A DNA stretch of 64,000 bases, taken from positions 1,761,001 through 1,825,000 of the forward strand of contig JABYQN010000009.1 in the NCBI GenBank assembly GCA_022606135.1. The letters run 5' to 3'. Positions 57,254-64,000 of the stretch are shown in pieces. The notes below the pieces were generated by a model. That model searched no databases. It was given only the letters and a program-made list of their open reading frames with translations, and was not told the DNA's origin. Positions within the stretch are counted from its first letter, which is position 1. Every line of letters starts with the position of its first letter. This DNA comes from Fomes fomentarius (taxonomy: Eukaryota; Basidiomycota; Agaricomycetes; Polyporales; Polyporaceae). The translations under genes were made by a program, and so were the position numbers.

Positions 57254-58026
57254 ATGTCTATCAACGCGTTCCTTGCAGGCAGCACGGGCCTTGTGGTTAG
57301 TTCCCCCCAATACCTACCATTCCACATGAATCTCATCCAAAACAGGGCTCAAACATCCTCACGACGCTCATATCCCATCCTGCCTTCGAACACACCTATG
57401 CCTTCACCCGCCGCACGCTCTCCGCCAGCTCACCTAAGCTCTCCACGTTCCCCGCAGACCCCGCCAGCGTGAAGGACATCAGCACCTGGCCGTCGCTCTT
57501 CCCAAACCCGGCTCCAGCGTCCAGTGTATTCATCTCCGGGCTCGGCACCACCCGTGCGGCCGCTGGCGGCCTCGATCAGCAGCGGAAGATCGACTACGAA
57601 TTGAACTTCGAGTTGGCGAAAGCTGCGAAGGCTGCCGGTATCAAGACGTACGTGCTGATCTCGTCGGGCGGTGCGTCGAGCAGCAGCTCGTTCGCGTACC
57701 CCAAGATGAAGGGCGAGCTGGAGGATGCTGTAAAGAAGCTTGGTTTCGACCACACCGTCATCCTGCGTCCGGGCCTCATTGTCGGCGACCGTGGTGAGAG
57801 CAGGCCGGCGGAGGCAGTGTTCAGGAAGATAGCCGGAATCGCGGGTGCGCTGAGCACTTCCTTGAAGGATTCATGGGCGCAGGACGCGGATGTGATCGCA
57901 AAGGCAGCGGTGAGCGCTGCTGTGCAGTGCGTGGAGGGTAAGAGGGAGAAAGGCGTTTGGGAGATTGGCCAGAGTGAAATTATAAAGTTGGGTAGGACGG
58001 AGTGGAAGGTTGCGGAGCAGAAGTAG
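57254..58026 (+). CDS. FMP52/HTATIP2-like NAD(P)-binding protein
   Basis: Atypical short-chain reductase relative, linked in yeast to the mitochondrial outer membrane. Exon 1 gives MSINAFLAGSTGLVG with the Rossmann motif G-x-T-G-x-x-G (GSTGLVG completed after one intron). Then come THPAFEHTYAFTRR-like, SSVFISGLGTTRAAAG, KIDYELNFELAKAAKAAGI, KTYVLISSGGASSSSSFAYPKMKGELE and FDHTVILRPGLIVGDR, ending in WKVAEQK. The FISGLGTTR and S-x6-F..Y..MK..E signatures define the family. One intron near the start. About 240 residues, the usual size. The physiological substrate is unknown in the family. Confidence 0.88.
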
Positions 58027-58346
58027 GCGAGGAATTGTCGGGCAGGAGCCTATCTATGTTGTCTCGTGTTCCTACCTCATCTTCCTTGATAGACGGACCA
58101 TTGTAGTCTTGCCTCTTGGATTGTGTTGTTGTTATCGTGAACCTGTCTGAAGGGAGGTGTATAGGAAGAACCTGGTCAAGATGCAGGAGAGGCGTCGCGT
58201 AAATCTCGCGAGGCCGCGAGCTGGGCGCCCCGATCGCGTAGAGGCTCAGGTAGAACGGGCGACGCGTTGGCCGTGTCGCGTCACCACCTCCAGCTCCTCG
58301 CGCACGTCCAGCGCACCCCCGACGCTGTTCTGCACGACGCGCGCGG
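58027..58346. other. Short intergenic gap
   Basis: 320 bp between FMP52 and the prolyl-tRNA synthetase gene, both plus. It contains the latter's promoter. No other feature seen. Confidence 0.5.
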
Positions 58347-61130
58347 ATGCTGCCCTCGCGAGCTGTCGGGGCATGCATTCCTCGACTCGCTCGGACGGTT
58401 CTATCGCGACATCTGATAACATCGCATCCCACCAAAACTATAGCTATCGAGTCAATCTCGCATAGCGCCCGATATACAGGCCCTCGTCCCCGCTCCTTCT
58501 GCTCCTCTTCCTCCAGCTCCATCCACGCCTCTGCTATGTCTCTAGAGTCTATCACAGAATCTCTGTCAAAGCTCTCTATCACGCCCTCGGCGACCGTGTC
58601 GCATGGCGCAACGAACTCTCCCGCATCCTGGCGCGAAGCTCTCGAGGGAAGCTCGTCTGCTCCGAAGGACTTTGAGCTGATCAAAACGCTCGTGTACAAG
58701 CCAAAGACGGCCAAGACAGCCACTCCCGTCCCTGTGTTGGTGATTGCACGAGAATCAACGGACGTGCCTTCAGGAGTACTGGGAAAGACGTTGAACCTGA
58801 AGGAGCTCCGTCTCGCCTCGGAGGACCTGCTGAAGGAGTTCTTCGCTCTCGATAAAAACTCTCGTGAGTCATCCATCCGCCTGGATTGAAGTCTGTGAGG
58901 TCTCCTATCCCATCCCGACGTTGATATGCGTCCCCCTACGCATCTAAAAATTACCTCAGCACGTCTCTGGATAATCTTTTCTGTGGGCAAGTATCCCTTT
59001 GGCACATCGCTGATGCTCTTCTCCAGTATCTCCCCTTGCTATCAGCTCTCAGACTTACCCTAAAATCACAACCGTAATTGACTCCGCTATCGCAAGCTCA
59101 ACATCAACCTTCGCCGTCCGCGCTCTTTCCTCTGAGTCGACTGTCTTCCTCTCCGGTAAGGATATCTACGCCTACGTGAAGCAGTTTGCGACGGAAGGCG
59201 CCCCTACTCTTCACGAGGTCGACGTCGCTTCTCTCCAAACTACTGCGAATGAGACCGCGCCAAAACCCCCTGCCCCACCAAGAAGGAGGACGCAAGGATC
59301 GAGGGTGCTATACAGATCGCCATCGGAGTGAAGAAGGAGGTCGACTTCCCGACGTGGTACACCAACGTTCTCATCAAGGCGGACATGCTTGACTACTACA
59401 ACGTCAGCGGATGCTACATTTTGAAGCCCTGGTCGTACAGTATCTGGGAGACTATCCAAGGTTTGACAGCTTAATGAATTGCCGCAGGCGTTCCTCATGT
59501 CACATATTTCATGCAGATTGGTTCAACGGGAAGATCAAAGCAATGGGCGTACAAAACTCGTACTTCCCTATGTTTGTCTCGGCGAAAGTCCTCGAGCGAG
59601 AAAAGGACCACGTCGAGGGCTTCTCTCCTGAGGTCGCCTGGGTCACACGAGCGTGAGTTCAATATCAAGGTGTCTCGGTTGTAAGCGATTTCTCACAAAG
59701 TATGCAGCGGAAAGTCAGATCTTGAGGAGCCAATCGCTATTCGTCCGACCTCCGAGACAGTTATGTATCCCTGTAAGCCCGCCTGATTGTCCTTTCGTTG
59801 ACTTTCCCATCCTCACGCACGACCAGACTATGCCAAGTGGATTCAGAGCCACCGTGACCTTCCGCTAAAGCTTAATCAGTGGAACAGCGTCGTCCGTTGG
59901 GAGTTCAAGAACCCACAGCCGTTCCTCCGTACTCGCGAGTTCCTCTGGCAAGAGGGCCACACCGCGCACTTGACCAAGCCCGAAGCGGACAAGGAGGTGC
60001 TCGAAATCCTCGACCTCTACCGACGAGTGTACGAGGAGCTCCTCGCCGTGCCCGTCATCCCCGGTGTCAAGTCCGAGAAGGAGAAGTTCGCCGGCGGTCT
60101 CTACACAACTACCGTCGAGGGCTTCATTCCCACCACCGGCCGTGGGATTCAGGGTGCCACCTCGCACTGCCTCGGACAGAACTTCTCGCGCGCGGAGATG
60201 TTCAACATCTCCGTCGAGGACCCCGCAGATCCCACCGGCCGGGCTAAGACTTTCGTCTGGCAGAACTCATGGGGTCTCTCCACGCGTACGATCGGCGTCA
60301 TGGTCATGATCCACGGAGACAACCAGGGTCTTGTCCTCCCTCCCCGGGTCGCTTCGATCCAGGTTGTCGTCGTCCCCTGCGGCATCACCGCCAAGTCGAC
60401 TGACGAGCAGCGTGCCACTGTCAATAATGCCTGTGCGGACCTTGCGAGCCAGCTTAAGAAGGTCGGCATTCGCGCACAGGCAGATCTCCGTGACGGGTAC
60501 ACTCCCGGTTACAAATTCAACGATTGGGAGCAGAAGGCGAGTTCTGCGCCCATCTTTTGCACATCATCACCGACATGCTGATTTCATGGTCTCAACGCAG
60601 GGTGTCCCTGTGCGTCTCGAGATTGGCCCCGCCGACCTCGCGAAGCAGCAGACGCTCTCGGTGCGCCGCGACAACGGTGTGAAGAACCCCGTACCGCTCA
60701 AGGACATCGAGACGTCCGTCCAGAGCCTGCTCGACACGATCCAAGGCGACATGTTCAAGCGTGCACAAGACGTGTACTTCTCGCGACTGCGCGAGGTGCA
60801 GCGCTGGGAGGACTTCGTCCCGACTCTTGACGACAAGTGCGTCGTCGTCATCCCTTGGTGCGAGGAGGAGGTATGCGAGGACGAAATCAAGGAGCGCAGT
60901 GCCAGCGCGTAAGTTCACTCTCTCTCATCCACCGCGTGCGGGCAGGTTGAAGGCTGACACGAATGAACAGTTCTGAGCCGACGGACGAGCGCGCGCCGTC
61001 TGCGGGTGCGAAGTCGCTGTGTATTCCCTTCGATCAGAGCCGCTGGCCCAAGATTGAGCCAGGCGTGACGAAGTGCGTGGGCTGCGGCAAGGACGCGAAA
61101 CGCTGGACGCTGTTCGGCCGCTCGTACTGA
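58347..61130 (+). CDS. Prolyl-tRNA synthetase (eukaryotic type), with an apparent 1-bp frameshift and a possible presequence
   Basis: Class II synthetase that charges tRNA-Pro. A YbaK-like N-terminal domain ([11 protein letters not shown]..., then [15 protein letters not shown]) precedes the catalytic core: [31 protein letters not shown], motif 2 [25 protein letters not shown] (split here only for naming), [17 protein letters not shown] and the motif 3 part. The anticodon-binding domain follows, then a zinc-type tail ([19 protein letters not shown], stop 61128-61130). Near 59266-59283 the frame breaks in a C-rich run, one base short, between KPPAP and KKEDAR. The enzyme is essential and the rest is perfect, so an error is likely. 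The first ATG (58347) adds 63 residues ([20 protein letters not shown]...) before an in-frame ATG at 58536 ([12 protein letters not shown]). Confidence 0.92.
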
Positions 61131-61317
61131 ACGCAGTGTCGCTTTCAGTCAGTAAGGTTGCTAGTGAGTAGATATTCTCGGTGTACGTGTATTGGGCGCC
61201 AGGCGTGGTGCGTTCTTCTCTGCTGTCAATGCGATCATTCAGAGTTTGCTGTATCTTATGTTCGGTGTGATGATGCACATAGGGCAGTGATGCGAGGAAA
61301 AGGAGAGCGCATATATG

Positions 61318-63700
61318 TTACAATCTCGACTTAATGCCTGCAGTCGCATACTGGCCTTGCAAGCGTGGTGGCAGCAAGTGCTCGTATACGTGCACGATCC
61401 ACTATTCCCCATCTCAGTCAGAACACACACGCAGAACCATGGTTGTGGGCCTGCTTACATCGCATACCAAAGGCCGTGTGTCTCGTGGATCGATTATTTC
61501 TTCGATCCCAAACGCATGTGCAGTCCGCACAGGGTCGCGGACATTCTCGAATTTGGCTAGCAGGTCTTGCATCATCTTCTCTCGCGCAGCTGGCGAGGGC
61601 GCAGCGTCGAGTTGCCGCTTGTATGCGGCCTCGATCCCGCCCTCGAGCGGGAGGCTGCCCCAGTCGGCGGATGGCCTACGAATAAGGAGTATGTTGAGCA
61701 GGAGGCAAAGGTCAAGGGTAATGAGACAGAGGAAGGGGAAACCCACCATGCGACTCGAGTGTTCACACCGTCTCCTGGGTCGGAGAGCGCACCGCCCGCA
61801 ACGCCGAACGATCGACGCAGGATGACAGTGAAGATCGGGATCGTTGCGTGGTAGAGTGCGGACATGATAGAGACACCGTGGCGTATAGTTGCGTTACGCT
61901 CGGCTGCAGAACCTATGGCGCCATACGGTCGTGCAGTGCGCAACTGTCAAACGGAGGAACTCGACACATACCGATGGCAAAGCCAGGTTGGTCGACGAGG
62001 TTAAGCAGTGGGATACTGAAGACACAGTCAGCGGGATGTCTGGGAGCATTCAGTCCACGGCTTCTCACCCGAAGCGGTCGCAGAGGTTCACAAATCTAGC
62101 TGCTTTCTGACTGCCCAGGGCGTCAAGAACGCCGCCTCCAACCGTGCAGTCGCTGGTTAATACACCCACCGGGCGGCCCCGAAGCCTAGCGAGGCCTGTG
62201 ACGACCGACCTACCCCACGTCGCGCCGATTTCGAAGAACGATGTATGCGACTGTTCGTTGCTAGCGCCTGCAGAGATACCAGTCGTCGGTGAATCATTGT
62301 CGACGATGAAATGCACCAGCCTGCGGATTTCATAGGTCCGTGCCCGCCTTCGAGGGATGATGCTGATCAATTCCTCCTCCCTCCTGTCTGCAGGATCTGC
62401 AGATTGATGAGTTGGCGGAAGGAAGGAGACAGATGAGGGCAAGAAGGATAAGAAGGTGCGGATTTGATGGAAGGCGTCGAGCTCGGAGTTCGCGATGTTG
62501 TCCACGGTGCCGTTGCGTCCGTGGATCTCCCATCCGCCGAGTTGTTCTTTGTTTAGGTCTTCAAATGTAGCTTGCTTCACGACAGGAGGACCTGCTGCGA
62601 ACAGCTACAAGTTTCACGCTCGATTAGCATGAGACGTGATAGCGTATAATGTGAATATACCTGGCTCAGCTCCATGACCATCACACTGTGAACAGACGAA
62701 GATGAGATTCGACAGACGAACAGGCGAAGTGCGATATACCTGAAGTGACTGATAACGGCCTTCGCAGAAGCTAGCCCAACGACTGGACCTAGCAGTGCGC
62801 TGACAACAGGTACGACTGTCATCGCGGTCATGCTCTGCCCTAGGCCGGCAAGTGGCGGGATGTATGTCCTGCCTGTGGATAGGTCTGTGTAGTGTGCCCG
62901 CCATGTGAATAGATGCGGGTTGACATATGGGACGGACACTCACAGGTCGCAACACTGCCACCACCACTTGAGCCATCAAGAAGGCGTATCTACGTACAAG
63001 CGTGAGCAACGTGAGGGGCACAGATAGATATGAGGACTTACAATTGGAACCCTGTGTTGCGTAGCAAGAGCCTGCCTCTTGGTCAATGTCCGTTTGTACA
63101 CCCAAGGGTGCGCACAGTCTCACTTCAGCGAAGGCCGCTTTGCCTTGGATACCCCCGTCTGCATGTCCTCCACGGACGCTGAAGTCGTCCGCTGTTACCA
63201 GGACTTTCCGGCCATCGAGTCTGCCCCACCCTGTGATTTGGTTCCTGTACAACGGGGACTTCGGTTTGCTGGACATCCGCCATAGATGCGTCATTCGAGC
63301 ACTCACGCAGGAGTGAATCCTTTCAATTTCCCCGTATTCTCATCCAGCAGGGGCTTTCCGGTGAGAGAACCGATCTCGCTGAACGTTCCCCTGTCGAGAA
63401 GCGCGTCGAGCCTCTCGCGCACCCAGAGCTTGCCATTCCGTTTCTGTCGTGCATACCCTGGATCATTGAGGTTTGGCGTCCGAACCACGTTCTGGATGGT
63501 GCGGATCGTAGAGACAGCGTGCTATAGTCGTTCGTAGAACAAGTTGTGGGATCAGGTCCTAGTAGACGCGGGAGTGCGGGGACGCCGAGTACCTTCCAAG
63601 TCACACCGTCGTCCTTGAGCTTCGCGCCGTCTGCGGAAGACTTGAGCTCGCCCGACGACTTGCTGCTATCTGGACTTCTGGATGGCGAACGCTTGGGCAT
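61318..63700 (-). CDS. Acyl-CoA carboxylase carboxyltransferase (beta) subunit
   Basis: Transfers carboxyl from biotin to an acyl-CoA, as in propionyl- or methylcrotonyl-CoA carboxylase beta chains. From MPKRSPSRSPDSSKSS (63700), an intron joins WK to HAVSTIRTIQNVVRTP. Then come RNGKLWVRERLDALLDRGTF, TGWGRLDGRKVLVTADDF, VRGGHADGGIQGKAA, VPIVRLLDGSSGGGSVAT, GPVVGLASAKAVISHF, WEIHGRNGTVDNIA, EIGATWGRSVVTGLARLRG, GVLTSDCTVGGGVLDA and KAARFVNLCDRFGVP. The end rebuilds as EEIIDPRDTRPLVCD, an intron, WIVHVYEHLLPPRLQG, stop at 61318-61320. The oxyanion-type Gly motifs (GGG, GSSGGGS) are present. No clear mitochondrial presequence was found. The acyl substrate cannot be fixed by eye. The gene is complete in about ten exons. 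Confidence 0.88.
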
Positions 63701-64000
63701 CTTGGCGATAGCGGTCCTGTTGTATGTGCATAAACTGGTACATATTTGATACTGCCTGCTCCTTGCCTGCTCCTTTCTGTCGGACACGGTCATATGATGG
63801 TCGCCGAATCACGAGCCTGTCCTGAGTCTCCAGGACACGTGTATCCTCCAATAGCCTATTATATGGGCGGATAACCGAACAATGGACCCAGGCCCAGGCA
63901 AGATTATGATGCTTGCTTGACAATGACTGGCATGTAACCTCTTGTGGGGATTGCCTCTCCCAGCCTCTCCTCGGTCTGCCAACAGCACTTCAGCCTTTCA
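63701..64000. other. Intergenic, right edge of window
   Basis: 300 bp upstream of the carboxyltransferase gene, presumably its promoter. No gene or motif was recognised. Confidence 0.45.

Noticed and set aside
57980..59005. Minus-strand frame of 341 residues
   Set aside because: Antisense to the FMP52 end and the prolyl-tRNA synthetase first exon; composition mirrors the sense strand.
1..64000. CRISPR arrays, bacterial operons, toxin systems or viral genes
   Set aside because: No regular repeat-spacer array, no operon structure and no viral protein motif was seen. The gene structure is eukaryotic throughout.

Overview
The window is nuclear DNA from a filamentous basidiomycete, most likely an Agaricomycete of the wood-rotting kind. 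The evidence is dense genes broken by many 50-60 bp GT-AG introns, a TTAGGG-type telomere motif, and clear fungal homologues (FET3, FTR1, HIR1, SRE1, PIG-A). CBM19-type and barwin-like secreted proteins, a P450 and a zinc-finger family that looks lineage-specific fit the same picture. All exon structures were worked out by eye.

Left third (1-24.7 kb): a divergent iron-uptake pair, FTR1 (-) and FET3 (+), shares an 839 bp promoter with two perfect ATCWGATAA sites and one near-match. Two related zinc-finger/coiled-coil genes follow on the minus strand (5.3-10.6 kb). Next come a double PARP-type zinc-finger protein (-), the histone chaperone HIR1 (+), a small JTB-like membrane protein (+), a barwin-like secreted protein (+), a cytochrome P450 (+), a CBM19-like secreted protein (-) and ribosomal protein S26 (+).

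Middle (25-42.5 kb): a minus-strand C2H2/RING gene, 25687-30113, is heavily damaged. It carries a premature stop in its first finger, a 520 bp terminal-inverted-repeat element inside a coding exon, and a 2369 bp non-autonomous LTR element inside its last intron, placed so that the target-site duplication contains the splice donor. This nested ruin is the most interesting structure in the window. It is followed by the membrane-bound bHLH regulator SRE1 (-), D-amino-acid oxidase (+), a Ysc84/SH3 actin-patch protein (+) and an unknown small membrane protein (+).

Right third (43.8-64 kb): an MTH1-like Nudix hydrolase (-); an NCS1 purine/cytosine permease copy broken by a TAG codon (-), with an apparently intact paralogue about 8 kb away in the opposite orientation (54.9-57 kb, +); an oxysterol-binding protein (-); an intron-containing tRNA-Val(CAC) (-); the GPI-anchor enzyme PIG-A (+); an FMP52-like oxidoreductase (+); prolyl-tRNA synthetase (+); and an acyl-CoA carboxylase carboxyltransferase (-).

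FET3 and the prolyl-tRNA synthetase gene each have one reading-frame break, and both fall in a C-rich run one base short. That pattern suggests base-calling error rather than gene loss. The genes do not form one pathway. The only clear functional pairing is FET3-FTR1.
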